Shown in pieces: positions 1 to 8,051 of a stretch of 18,792 nt of DNA. Position 1 is the stretch's first letter, and each line of letters begins with the position of its first letter. Source of the stretch: PUPG01 sp031323845 (lineage in GTDB: Bacteria > Bacteroidota > Bacteroidia > Bacteroidales > UBA7960); NCBI GenBank assembly GCA_031323845.1, contig JAVIYP010000052.1, positions 1 through 18,792 of the forward strand, read 5' to 3'. The notes beneath the pieces were generated by a model. The model saw nothing but the letters and a program-made list of their open reading frames with translations. It was not told the origin of the DNA and did no database searches. The position numbers were made by a program, and so were the translations under genes.

Positions 1-17
1 GTGGGTGTGTTTTTTCT

Positions 18-128
18 CACGGAGGACACAGAGAACACGGTGATGCTTTTTTTTCTCTCACGGAGGACACGGAGGACACGGTGATGCTTTTTTTTCTCTC
101 ACGGAGGACACGGAGGACACGGTGAGGC
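18..128. repeat. 41-bp tandem repeat, about three copies
   Basis: The core CACGGAGGACAC recurs at positions 18, 59 and 100, a period of 41 bases. Units share a T-rich tract, the core and ACGGTGA(T/G)GC. Within units 2 and 3 a shorter GGAGGACACG motif is itself repeated. The array ends ten bases before the terminator at 138 and starts near the window edge, so it may continue to the left. It has no dyad and no variable spacers, so it is not a CRISPR. It lies downstream of the leftward gene, in non-coding DNA. Similar 'cacggagg' arrays are, from memory, common in environmental bacterial genomes; a role is not known. Confidence 0.85.
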
Positions 129-137
129 ATACCGGCC

Positions 138-177
138 AAAAAGAAACCCGCCCGGAAATCCGGGCGGGTTTCTTTTT
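138..177 (-). terminator. Strong intrinsic terminator for the leftward secreted-protein gene
   Basis: A perfect 18-bp inverted repeat (138-155 pairing with 160-177) encloses a four-base loop. The stem has a GC core (CCCGCCCGG) flanked by A/T tracts, so it gives a U-run on either strand. It lies 33 bases past the stop codon of the leftward gene at 211-2100, which is the natural user. Confidence 0.93.
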
Positions 178-210
178 ACAGGTAGTTAATTAAACCTGAA
201 AACAGATTGT

Positions 211-2100
211 TTATCTGGCTACGTGGAACCTGAGTGCCTGTACGCCCTCGAGGGTTCTTACCTGAATGATGTACATGCCGTTGGGCAGGTTGGATACATC
301 AACCACATTGGTGTTGTTCATGCGGATCAGGCTGCGGCCGGTGATGTCATAAACGGTTACGTCGATAACATCGAGGTTTGACTGAATGTTCAGCAATGAA
401 GCAGCCGGGTTCGGATAGATAGCCAGCATGTGTTCTTCAATTACTTCGGGAACGGAGGTATCATCTCCGTATTCACCCCAAACGTCGTCAACCACTTTGT
501 CTTCATCAACGCTTATTTCCCTGTTGGGATCGCCATCCCATTCGCCATTGGCCCAGGAAGGATCATCTGCAACGATGAAGTACTTGTACATATAGTCGCC
601 TGCGGGTAATTCGAGGGTCAGTGTATAGTGCCACTCTTCGCCGGGCTCGCCGTTGTCATCTTCAACAACAGCCATGATTCTGACGTCGTCAATGAGCCAC
701 CAGTAATCCCAGTCGCCGATCCAGTTGAACTTGATCTTAACGTTATCGTGGCCGGCAGCCAGGTCTGTGATGTCAAACTCATCAACAACCACTGCTGGAT
801 CCGGACGTTCGCCGTCATCAGTATTGTAGCTGTGCTGTTCACCGCCCTGCCATTCATAGATCATGGTCTGGGATTCAAAATCATCGGTTGAGATGTAAAT
901 GCGGATTTCTGCAGCGCCATAGGTCCTTGCCATATGCTCAACGGAGAGCATCACATCCGAAACGGCATTGCTCAGGTCTATGGAGGGAGTGATCAAATCG
1001 GCTTCTTCCGGACTTCCGGGAGCACCGTGAGCATCTGAGTCAAGCTTCATATATCCGTTGCCTGCTGTTGTAGACTCCAGGGTTCCGCCATAAGCAGCGC
1101 CTGTGGTAGTCCATTCCCAGCCGGGGAAGCCGTCGGGGCCTGAAATAACAATGTTTTCCCAGCCATCGGGCAAACCACCGTCGAAATCTTCATAATAAAC
1201 TTCAACTGCGGTTTTTGTTTTTGCGGTAACCATATGAAGTTCCAGGTCTTCGTTGCTGCCGGGCTCATTCCATTCAGCATCGGGGAAGTTTCCAGCCATG
1301 AACACGCGGTGCAGTTCAGGATCAAACTCCAGGCCGCTTGAAGCAACGGCACCTGTCATATCAACATTGAAAGTAACCATGAAGGTGTCGTCGGGGTCAC
1401 CGTTGTCGTCGGCGGGTTCAACATGGGGGAACATACCAAGGTCAAAAATCAAAGCAGGGTTGACATCGGTAGCTTTTACCCAGACATCATCGCTGCCTTT
1501 GATCATGGCAATGCCCGCGCCACTGCCGACTGTGCTGGACAGTCCGACACCGTCGCCGTGTGCGTTCCATGCCAGATCGCCATAATCAACAACAAAGGCA
1601 AAATCGCCGCTTACGGCAATCGGGCTGGCAAATTCCACGTAAAAGGCATCCTCGTACATATCAGGGGTAATGCCTTCACCGGTAGCAAATTCATCAATGT
1701 CATTAAGCGCAATGCTCACTGAACCGATTTCCGCGCCGATCTCGCCGTTATACTCCATAACCCGGAAATGAACATCCCCGGATCCGCTGGCCACAGCACC
1801 AAACCATACATAGGCCCCGAGTATGTGCAAATCCTCATCAATCTCAAAGGGCATTGCTGCAGCCTTATCACCATAGGTGTTGTTTCCGTATATCCATCCC
1901 AGCGGGTTCTGCTCGGAGTCAACCCACCTGTAGGTACCTACCTGGGTGGCATCTGCCCAATTTCCGGGCATCAGAACATCACCATGATCATCCTTAGCCG
2001 AGAAAGAAACATCAGACTTGCTGTCAAGAGAAACTTCTCCTCTGTGAGCAAAAGCAAAAGTGACAGCAAATACAAGCATTAATGTAAAAATTCTCTTCAT
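211..2100 (-). CDS. T9SS-exported multidomain beta-sandwich protein (choice-of-anchor J domain nested in a starch-binding-like domain)
   Basis: A 629-residue secreted protein of unknown substrate. Residues 1-18 form a signal peptide (MKRIFTLMLVFAVTFAFA). An acidic beta-rich N-terminal domain spans about 40-225. Residues 239-297 (VTFNVDMTGAV, FDPELHRVFMAGNF) look like the first half of a CBM20/48-like or E-set fold, and residues 488-545 (YTLTLELPAGDYMYKYF, WDGDPNREI, VDDVWG) like its second half. Between them, about 300-477, sits a complete choice-of-anchor J/MAM-like domain, from YYEDFDGGLPDGW to WWLIDDVRI. The C-terminus (557-629) is a type A sorting domain with IYPNPA, VYDITGR and LPNGMYIIQV, so export through the outer membrane by T9SS is expected. 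No catalytic motif is visible. The gene stands alone, with a strong terminator 33 bases downstream. Export is confident; binding function is inferred from fold only. Confidence 0.9.
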   Translation of the reverse strand: MKRIFTLMLVFAVTFAFAHRGEVSLDSKSDVSFSAKDDHGDVLMPGNWADATQVGTYRWVDSEQNPLGWIYGNNTYGDKAAAMPFEIDEDLHILGAYVWFGAVASGSGDVHFRVMEYNGEIGAEIGSVSIALNDIDEFATGEGITPDMYEDAFYVEFASPIAVSGDFAFVVDYGDLAWNAHGDGVGLSSTVGSGAGIAMIKGSDDVWVKATDVNPALIFDLGMFPHVEPADDNGDPDDTFMVTFNVDMTGAVASSGLEFDPELHRVFMAGNFPDAEWNEPGSNEDLELHMVTAKTKTAVEVYYEDFDGGLPDGWENIVISGPDGFPGWEWTTTGAAYGGTLESTTAGNGYMKLDSDAHGAPGSPEEADLITPSIDLSNAVSDVMLSVEHMARTYGAAEIRIYISTDDFESQTMIYEWQGGEQHSYNTDDGERPDPAVVVDEFDITDLAAGHDNVKIKFNWIGDWDYWWLIDDVRIMAVVEDDNGEPGEEWHYTLTLELPAGDYMYKYFIVADDPSWANGEWDGDPNREISVDEDKVVDDVWGEYGDDTSVPEVIEEHMLAIYPNPAASLLNIQSNLDVIDVTVYDITGRSLIRMNNTNVVDVSNLPNGMYIIQVRTLEGVQALRFHVAR

Positions 2101-2188
2101 AATTTTTGTGTTTTAATGAAACAAATGGTTAATTGTTAATTTGTTAGTCGTTTGGCATTTCAGTAAATAACAAACTGTTTTCGTGCCG

Positions 2189-2196
2189 TAAATATA
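2189..2196 (-). promoter_or_regulatory. Possible -7 box for the leftward secreted-protein gene
   Basis: Read leftward this is TATATTTA, seven of eight matches to the Bacteroidota -7 consensus TAnnTTTG. No TTTG is found at the usual distance upstream. It would give a leader of about 80-90 bases. In AT-rich DNA such a match can occur by chance. Confidence 0.3.
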
Positions 2197-2375
2197 GAAA
2201 TAATTTTTTATGTAGGAAAAAATAATCCCTTTTTCCTGTACGGTTTTTTCTGACAGCATTGAAGAATGTGTCACAAAACACACGCAACCCGCTGTTTTGC
2301 AGTGTTATACGAGGGTTTAAAAACTATTGTACAAAATAAAAAAAAATCATTTTTCCGTTAAGAGTTTCCAGTTTC

Positions 2376-2406
2376 TTTGCGAATTTGGAATTTGGCTTTA
2401 CCTTTG
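2376..2406 (+). promoter_or_regulatory. Bacteroidota-type promoter for the lysyl endopeptidase gene
   Basis: A TTTG at 2376-2379 and TACCTTTG at 2399-2406 are separated by 19 bases. Both match the Bacteroidota primary-sigma consensus (-33 TTTG, -7 TAnnTTTG) at normal spacing. Transcription would start near 2413, leaving a leader of about 80 bases before the ATG at 2494. Confidence 0.7.
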
Positions 2407-2493
2407 AAATCTTATTTTTATTGATTTTTACATCTTTATGTCCGCATTCGGAGATGTAGATACATCAACATACATATATTAAAATCCAAACGC

Positions 2494-5400
2494 ATGACAA
2501 CTTATGTAACCAAGCTTGTAAGTTTTGCCCTGTTATTGATAAGCAGTTTTGCCTTTGTAAACTGTGGTTATGCCCAGGTACAATACGGCGGAACGCCTCT
2601 CAGTGTCCGGCATGATTTAATGATGCCGGAGAATCTGGTGAGCACCTTTGCCTTAACCGGTGACATGCTGGAACAAAGGAAGGAGCTTTCCGGGGTTTAT
2701 AAACCGGGCGAAGCACTGCATGCCGGCTTTTCTATACCTGCCGTACTTAACCCCGCCATTGACGGTCAATGGGATGTGGTTGACGGGACATGGCACATCT
2801 GGCGCGTACAGCTGCATTCGCCGGAAGCCCTTGCCACAGGCCTGAACTTTTCTTCCTTTAACCTGCACGAAGATGCCCGGCTCTTTGTTTATGACCCTGA
2901 CCGGCGCGTGGTGCTGGGGGCTTTTGATTACAGGAACAACAATAAGAACCAGGTGTTTTCAACGGCGGTTATTCCGGGAGAATATGTTATCCTGGAATAC
3001 CAGGAGCCCTATTACCCGGGCAAAGCGGAGCAGCTGGAATTTTCGTCGCTCGTACTGGAAAGTGTCATTCACCTGAGTTACGGCGGCGGCCTCGATGTGT
3101 TTGGTTCGGGTCGCAGCATTGGCAGTGCAGGCGACTGCCAGGTAAACATCAACTGTGTGGAAGGCAATGACTGGCAGGATGAAAAAAGGGGGATTGCCCG
3201 TATGCTCATGCGTGTCGGTGAAAACTATTCCTGGTGTACAGGTTCGCTGATCAACACCACAGCACAGGATGCAACACCTTATTTTTTATCTGCTGAACAC
3301 TGCGGCAGGAATGCAAGCTTTGAAGACCACCTGTTCTGGCAGTTTTATTTTAACCTTGAGCACCAGGGATGTTCCAATGAAAGCATGCCCACCTACAATA
3401 TGATACATGGAGCAGAGCCTTTGTCCATCGGGCCGCTGCTTAATGGATCCGATTTCCGGCTTCTCCTGCTGAAAACCACTCCTCCGGCACACTGGAGGCC
3501 TTACTGGAACGGATGGGACAGGAGGAATGAGGGAAGCAATTCGGGGGTTGGCATTCATCATCCCCGCGGTGATGCCAAAAAGATTTCCACGTACACATCA
3601 GCCCTTGCCACCGGTTCTCCAGTGGTCAGTGGTCAGCAGATGGCACCAAACTCCACCTGGAGAGTGATCTGGAGTCCTACCCAGAACGGACATGGTGTCT
3701 CTGAAGGCGGATCATCCGGATCACCCATTTTCAACAGCGAAAAAAGGATCATCGGTACGCTTACGGGAGGGTCGAGCAGTTGCGACAATCCTTATGGTTT
3801 TGACTTTTACGGGAAGATCTGGTATCACTGGGACAGGAACGGCATGTTTGCCCATCAGCGTCTGGATGCCTTCCTGGATCCGATCGGGAGCGGTGCAGAA
3901 TATATTGATGGGTTCGACCCTTACGATGAGCCTCTGCCGGCGCCCGGATTTCTCAGCGCCAGCCTTACCGGTGACCAGCAGGCCGATATCGGCTGGTTCG
4001 CCCCGGGTACCGCGCCCAACACTGATGGCTGGCACAGCTACGTTGACAGCTACACGCATCTTACCTGGGCCGGAAGAGAACGGGCTACCGTTTTTGACGC
4101 CCATGCCCTTGGCCTGAATTACCCCGTACATCTGAAAAAAGTCGCCCATACCTTCGTGGAGCACTCCAGTTATCCCTGGCCGGACGACAGGTTCCGGTTC
4201 AAAATCTATGACACCGACGGATTAACCGTACTCTATGAATCCGAACCCCTCACTGCTGCCCACCTGCAGCAATATGTTTACGAACTCGAAGAAAGCCTTA
4301 CTTTTTATGATTATTTCTACGTTGCCGTCCGAACGGAACACTCAGGCGGACATCCGTCAACACTCATGAACCTGGTCAACTTCGGAGAAGGCTACTCTTT
4401 CAGCGGAAGCGCACCAACCTGGAATGTGCACAACAGCAATTTGGAAGGCTCGTTTGCCTATCTGTTCAGCATCTATGTGGCTCAGGAGGCCGATGAGGCG
4501 GCAAAAGTGTTCCGGTTGTCCCATCTGCACCAGGATGCGGATCAGGAAACGGTCAATCAACAGGCAAAGGCTGCTAAGCAACTAACCGGCATGAGCATTC
4601 CAGACAGTTATCGCATTTTCCGCGATAATGAGATCATACACACTGCAGCGGCTGACGATGAGGCACAATATACGGACAACCTTCCCGGTGAAGGCTTTTT
4701 CCGCTACCATGCAACCGCTACTTATAACAATATGTCATCGCCTCCATCAAACACGGCTTATGTGCTCAATGCCGGCGATTGTGATCATATACTCAACGAG
4801 TGGCCTTATACGGAAGTGTTCGGCGATGACTTTTCGGAAGATTGCTGGATTACGGACAGTCCCGACAACAATCCCTGGGCGCTTGCAGACCAGCACAATT
4901 CCGGTGCGGGCACACTGGAAGCTTTCGCAGGAGAGCAGTTTTACCTGTTGCACGGTAACGGAAGCCAGCTCGACGAATGGCTTATTCTTCCCGAAATTGA
5001 TTTTTCTGAGCTGGAACAGCCTGCCCTGCGGTTTATGTTCAATCATTATTTTGAAGATGTTGAAGGACTGGGATACCTTGTGGTGCTGGCAAGCCGCGCG
5101 GGCGAGTCCTTCCTTACCTTATGGGACAGCAGGCAGCATCCCAAATTTATGGACCAGGAAGGCATGTTTCAGTGGCTGAACAATACGGTTGACCTGACCC
5201 GTTTAGGCGGAATGGAAAATATTCGCATTGCCTTTCAATACCGGGGTTCCCTTGACGGGTATATTGCCCTGGATCAGGTGGAGCTAACAAACGCTGCGGC
5301 CATCCGTTACACCCTCAACGTTAACGTTACGCCGCAGTATGCCGGGACGGTAACGGGCAAAGGAAGCTATCTGGCAGGTGAGTCGGTGTTGCTGAAAGCC

Positions 5401-5805
5401 CGTCCAAACGTCACTTACGACTTTGAGGCATGGATGGACGGCTCGGTAACGCTTGGGAGCGAAACCGAACTTCTTTTCAGCATGCCGGCCACGAATAAAA
5501 CCCTGACAGCCAGATTTAACACGGTGCTGTCTGCAGAAGAGATGTTAAGCAGTGATGGCGACGTCAGTTTGTTTCCCAATCCGGCCAGGGATGATATGGC
5601 GATAGTGTTTCATAGTGCCTTACCTTCGGCAGACATCAGCATTCTCGGTCAGAATGGCCGTCCGGTTTACCGGCAAACCCTTGCTGATATTTACAAAGGT
5701 CAGCAGGTTAACCTTTCCGTCGGGCATCTTCCGGCAGGTGTTTATGTAGTGCATGTGGCGAGTAAAAAGTTTAACAGGGCTATCAAGTTGATAGTGACCG
5801 ACTAA
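2494..5805 (+). CDS. T9SS-exported lysyl endopeptidase (Achromobacter protease I-like, family S1)
   Basis: A secreted 1103-residue serine protease predicted to cut after lysine. Residues 1-28 are a signal peptide and 29 to about 208 a likely propeptide. The protease domain, about 209-474, aligns with Achromobacter protease I: His269 (SAEHC), Asp320 (GSDFRLLLL) and Ser408 (GGSSGSP) match its H57/D113/S194. The pairs Cys215-Cys430, Cys221-Cys293 and Cys248-Cys270 match its three disulfides by spacing. Asp437 (FDFYG) aligns with the lysine-binding Asp225, and Trp393 with Trp169; His210 of the family is Thr424 here. Downstream come a beta domain (about 480-660), an Fn3-like segment (about 700-757), a choice-of-anchor J domain (about 774-932), an InlB-like repeat domain (about 938-1009) and a T9SS type A sorting domain (1018-1103, FPNPARDD). 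It is monocistronic with its own promoter. Function is confident; natural substrate unknown. Confidence 0.94.
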   Translation: MTTYVTKLVSFALLLISSFAFVNCGYAQVQYGGTPLSVRHDLMMPENLVSTFALTGDMLEQRKELSGVYKPGEALHAGFSIPAVLNPAIDGQWDVVDGTWHIWRVQLHSPEALATGLNFSSFNLHEDARLFVYDPDRRVVLGAFDYRNNNKNQVFSTAVIPGEYVILEYQEPYYPGKAEQLEFSSLVLESVIHLSYGGGLDVFGSGRSIGSAGDCQVNINCVEGNDWQDEKRGIARMLMRVGENYSWCTGSLINTTAQDATPYFLSAEHCGRNASFEDHLFWQFYFNLEHQGCSNESMPTYNMIHGAEPLSIGPLLNGSDFRLLLLKTTPPAHWRPYWNGWDRRNEGSNSGVGIHHPRGDAKKISTYTSALATGSPVVSGQQMAPNSTWRVIWSPTQNGHGVSEGGSSGSPIFNSEKRIIGTLTGGSSSCDNPYGFDFYGKIWYHWDRNGMFAHQRLDAFLDPIGSGAEYIDGFDPYDEPLPAPGFLSASLTGDQQADIGWFAPGTAPNTDGWHSYVDSYTHLTWAGRERATVFDAHALGLNYPVHLKKVAHTFVEHSSYPWPDDRFRFKIYDTDGLTVLYESEPLTAAHLQQYVYELEESLTFYDYFYVAVRTEHSGGHPSTLMNLVNFGEGYSFSGSAPTWNVHNSNLEGSFAYLFSIYVAQEADEAAKVFRLSHLHQDADQETVNQQAKAAKQLTGMSIPDSYRIFRDNEIIHTAAADDEAQYTDNLPGEGFFRYHATATYNNMSSPPSNTAYVLNAGDCDHILNEWPYTEVFGDDFSEDCWITDSPDNNPWALADQHNSGAGTLEAFAGEQFYLLHGNGSQLDEWLILPEIDFSELEQPALRFMFNHYFEDVEGLGYLVVLASRAGESFLTLWDSRQHPKFMDQEGMFQWLNNTVDLTRLGGMENIRIAFQYRGSLDGYIALDQVELTNAAAIRYTLNVNVTPQYAGTVTGKGSYLAGESVLLKARPNVTYDFEAWMDGSVTLGSETELLFSMPATNKTLTARFNTVLSAEEMLSSDGDVSLFPNPARDDMAIVFHSALPSADISILGQNGRPVYRQTLADIYKGQQVNLSVGHLPAGVYVVHVASKKFNRAIKLIVTD

Positions 5806-5825
5806 GCACAATTTATTGTTTTGAT

Positions 5826-5864
5826 TGCCTCTCTTTTGATCAAAATACATTGAAAAAAGAGGCA
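5826..5864 (+). terminator. Possible terminator after the lysyl endopeptidase gene
   Basis: TGCCTCT at 5826-5832 pairs with AGAGGCA at 5858-5864, and internal TTTT/AAAA tracts could extend the stem around one mismatch. The hairpin begins 20 bases after the stop codon at 5805. A run of seven Ts follows only after an intervening stretch (5874-5880), so it is a weaker terminator than the one at 138-177. Confidence 0.45.
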
Positions 5865-5882
5865 TGTTTATGATTTTTTTCG

Positions 5883-5890
5883 TTACTTTG
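5883..5890 (+). promoter_or_regulatory. Possible -7 box for the carboxyltransferase operon
   Basis: TTACTTTG differs at one position from TAnnTTTG. No good -33 TTTG lies 19-21 bases upstream. If used, transcription would start near 5897, and the two hairpins at 5899-5931 and 5942-5962 would form the leader. Confidence 0.35.
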
Positions 5891-5898
5891 GAAGTTCG

Positions 5899-5962
5899 TT
5901 TCCGCTCTAAAAACCGTATTTTTAGCGGAAATCGTCTGGGCCAGTCTGTGTGACTCAGACTG
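5899..5962 (+). promoter_or_regulatory. Two hairpins in the leader of the acyl-CoA carboxyltransferase gene
   Basis: Hairpin 1: TTTCCGCT (5899-5906) pairs with AGCGGAAA (5924-5931), with an inner AAAAA/TTTTT helix and a small bulge. Hairpin 2: CAGTCTG (5942-5948) pairs with CAGACTG (5956-5962) around a seven-base loop, ending 25 bases before the ATG. Neither is followed by a T-run, so they are not simple terminators. I do not recognise a known riboswitch. A protein or RNA target in the leader, or mRNA stabilisation, are possibilities. Confidence 0.5.
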
Positions 5963-5987
5963 TTACAAATCAAAACCTGAAAAAACT

Positions 5988-7535
5988 ATGTCAATCAAGC
6001 AAAAGACGCTGGATCTGAAAAAACGGATGCAGAATGCCATTCAGGGCGGTGGCGCGAAGGCTATCGAGAAACAGGTGGCCATGGGTAAGATGACGGCACG
6101 AGAGCGCATTATCTATCTGCTCGATCCCAACTCCTTTCACGAATACGACCTGTTCGTCGAACATGCCGCCAAGGATTTCGACATGGACAAGAAGCATCTG
6201 CCCGGCGATGGCGTCATCACCGGAACGGGAACCATCAGCGGGCACCCGGTATGCATCTATGCACAGGATTTTACCGTGGCAGGCGGCTCGCTGGGACTGA
6301 TGCACGCCCGCAAGATCGGGAAAATCATGGATCATGCCATGAGCCTGAAAATCCCCATCATCGGCATCAACGACTCTGGTGGCGCCCGCATCCAGGAAGG
6401 GGTCAACTCCCTCGCCGGGTACGGAGAGATCTTTTACCGTAACACCCAGGCCTCAGGCGTGATTCCTCAAATATCAGTGATCCTTGGCCCGTGCGCCGGG
6501 GGTGCCGTATATTCTCCTGCACTAACCGACTTTGTGTTTGTTGTTGACAAGATCTCGAAAATGTTCATTACCGGGCCTGAGGTTATTCGCTCGGTTCTTG
6601 GTGAAGAAATCAGCATGGAAGCCCTGGGAGGCGCCAAAGTGCACAGTGAGATCACAGGCAATGCCCATTTTTTCTCGGAAAGCGAAGCCGAGTGCTTCCA
6701 AAAAATAAAAAAGCTGTTCTCCTACATACCCTGGAGCAACAGCAGAAAAGCAGCTACCTTCCCCAAAAAAGCGCCCAAAACCAGGCAATACAAAATCGAC
6801 AATATTATCCCGACTGATCCCCGTGAGCCTTACGACGTAAGGGACATCATCAGGGCGATCAGCGACGACAGCGATTTCTTTGAGGTGCAGGAGTTGTTTG
6901 CCGGCAACATGGTTATAGGCTTCGGTCGCATGAACGGACAAACCGTTGGCTTCGTCGCCAATCAGCCCATGGTGCTTGCAGGAGTTCTTGATGTGGATTC
7001 CTCCGATAAGGCAGCCCGTTTCATACGTTACTGCGATGCCTTTAACATTCCCCTGGTAACGCTGGTTGACCTTCCGGGCTACCTCCCCGGCATTGACCAG
7101 GAGCATGCCGGTGTGATCAGGCACGGGGCAAAAATCCTCTATTCCTACAGTGAAGCAACCGTTCCAAAAGTGACGGTCATTCTTCGCAAGGCCTACGGGG
7201 GAGGGTATATCGCTATGTGCTCGCGCCATCTGAAGGCCGACTTTGTGTTTGCCTGGCCCACCGCTGAAATTGCCGTAATGGGACCTGAGGGTGCCGCCAA
7301 CATCATTTTCAGGCACGAAATCATGAATGCCGCAAACCCGGAAGAAACACGGAAAAAGAAGGTTGAGGAGTACAAGAAAAAATTTGCCAATCCCTATGTT
7401 GCTGCAGCACACGGCTACATTGATGCGGTGATTGAACCCTCCGAAACACGACGTTTCGTGTTGCACGCCCTGGAAATATCGGTTGAAAAAGCGGTGCAAA
7501 CACCTTACAAAAAGCATGGGATCCCCCCGTTCTAA
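5988..7535 (+). CDS. Acyl-CoA carboxylase/decarboxylase carboxyltransferase subunit (PccB/MmdA type)
   Basis: A cytoplasmic 515-residue carboxyltransferase of normal family length, with N-terminal (about 20-260) and C-terminal (about 265-510) crotonase-fold halves. Visible signatures are GDGVITGTGTI (73-83), SGGARIQEGVN (130-140), the first oxyanion-hole glycines in GPCAGGAVYSPALTDF (167-182), GYLPGIDQEHAGVIRHGAK (364-382) and the second oxyanion loop KAYGGGYIAM (401-410). It moves a carboxyl group between carboxybiotin and propionyl- or methylmalonyl-CoA. Ile408 occupies the position that is Asp422 in Streptomyces PccB; MmdA-type methylmalonyl-CoA decarboxylases also have Ile there. A biotin carrier follows after 135 bases, but neither a biotin carboxylase nor a membrane decarboxylase subunit is in the window. 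Carboxylase versus decarboxylase direction cannot be decided from this sequence. Confidence 0.93.
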   Translation: MSIKQKTLDLKKRMQNAIQGGGAKAIEKQVAMGKMTARERIIYLLDPNSFHEYDLFVEHAAKDFDMDKKHLPGDGVITGTGTISGHPVCIYAQDFTVAGGSLGLMHARKIGKIMDHAMSLKIPIIGINDSGGARIQEGVNSLAGYGEIFYRNTQASGVIPQISVILGPCAGGAVYSPALTDFVFVVDKISKMFITGPEVIRSVLGEEISMEALGGAKVHSEITGNAHFFSESEAECFQKIKKLFSYIPWSNSRKAATFPKKAPKTRQYKIDNIIPTDPREPYDVRDIIRAISDDSDFFEVQELFAGNMVIGFGRMNGQTVGFVANQPMVLAGVLDVDSSDKAARFIRYCDAFNIPLVTLVDLPGYLPGIDQEHAGVIRHGAKILYSYSEATVPKVTVILRKAYGGGYIAMCSRHLKADFVFAWPTAEIAVMGPEGAANIIFRHEIMNAANPEETRKKKVEEYKKKFANPYVAAAHGYIDAVIEPSETRRFVLHALEISVEKAVQTPYKKHGIPPF

Positions 7536-7670
7536 AAAGCTTATGCCGGCAGGGCGGAATCAGTACCAAACGGCCATTGAGTGCAATCGAAGCACCAGGT
7601 ACGTGAAAGAACGGATAAAGACAACTTTGTAACGCATACCGGAAAGAAGAAACCTTATTCAGCAATTGCA

Positions 7671-8000
7671 ATGAAGAAGAAAAGGGTAAAAAAGAAAGAC
7701 ATGATCTTACTGGAGGTGGATGATATCAGCTACACCACACTTCCAAACAAGATGCACACGCTGCGCAAACCCTATAAGGCTGCCAACCCGAACATCGTAA
7801 GCTCTTTTATGCCGGGGAATATCCAGAAGGTTTTCGTGCGCAAGGGCCAGGAGGTGGAAGAAGGAACCGAGCTTTGTGTCCTTGAAGCCATGAAGATGAA
7901 AAACATCATCGTAGCTCCGCACAAAGGCATCATAAAGAGAGTGAACATTAAAGAAGGCGACATTGTGCCCAAAAACCATCCTCTCGTTGAATTCCAGTAG
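7671..8000 (+). CDS. Biotin carboxyl carrier protein of the acyl-CoA carboxylase
   Basis: A 109-residue carrier that presents biotin to the carboxyltransferase. The C-terminal half is a biotinyl domain: FMPGNIQKVFVRKGQEVEEG, then the biotinylation motif EAMKM with Lys75 as acceptor, then the second hammerhead strand KGIIKRVNIKEGDIVPKNHPLVEF. The N-terminal part (EVDDISYTTLPNKM) resembles short Bacteroidota carriers. I chose the ATG at 7671 because the protein then starts with a lysine-rich MKKKRVKKKD; the frame is open back to an ATG at 7581, and a start at residue 11 (MILLEVDD) is also possible. It follows the carboxyltransferase in the same direction and probably shares its transcript. The 135-base gap contains no convincing gene. 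Confidence 0.88.
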   Translation: MKKKRVKKKDMILLEVDDISYTTLPNKMHTLRKPYKAANPNIVSSFMPGNIQKVFVRKGQEVEEGTELCVLEAMKMKNIIVAPHKGIIKRVNIKEGDIVPKNHPLVEFQ

Positions 8001-8051
8001 GCTGATTCTCATCCTTTGCCATGAAGTTTTGATGCACAAAAATTTCCTGCC

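Larger units (their letters stand above)
2101..2493. other. Divergent intergenic region between two T9SS-substrate genes
   Basis: This AT-rich 393-base gap separates two divergently transcribed secreted-protein genes. It contains a convincing rightward promoter (2376-2406), a weak leftward -7 candidate (2189-2196), and long A/T runs at about 2205-2235 and 2335-2360. No RNA gene or small coding region could be supported. Confidence 0.7.

Noticed and set aside
18..128. CRISPR-like array at the left edge
   Set aside because: The units are directly contiguous, there are no unique spacers, and no cas genes are present.
2266..2284. TGTGTCACAAAACACA dyad as a second CRP-like site
   Set aside because: The arms do not fit TGTGA-N6-TCACA; it is only a loose inverted repeat in AT-rich DNA.
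6522..7517. Long leftward open frame (331 codons) opposite the carboxyltransferase gene
   Set aside because: It is the antisense shadow of a fully motif-supported gene; its translation shows no family signature and no promoter.
7542..7631. 29-codon ORF (starts MPAGRNQY) between the carboxyltransferase and carrier genes
   Set aside because: It is very short, has no recognisable hydrophobic or family features (for example it is not an OadG-like subunit), and is probably chance.
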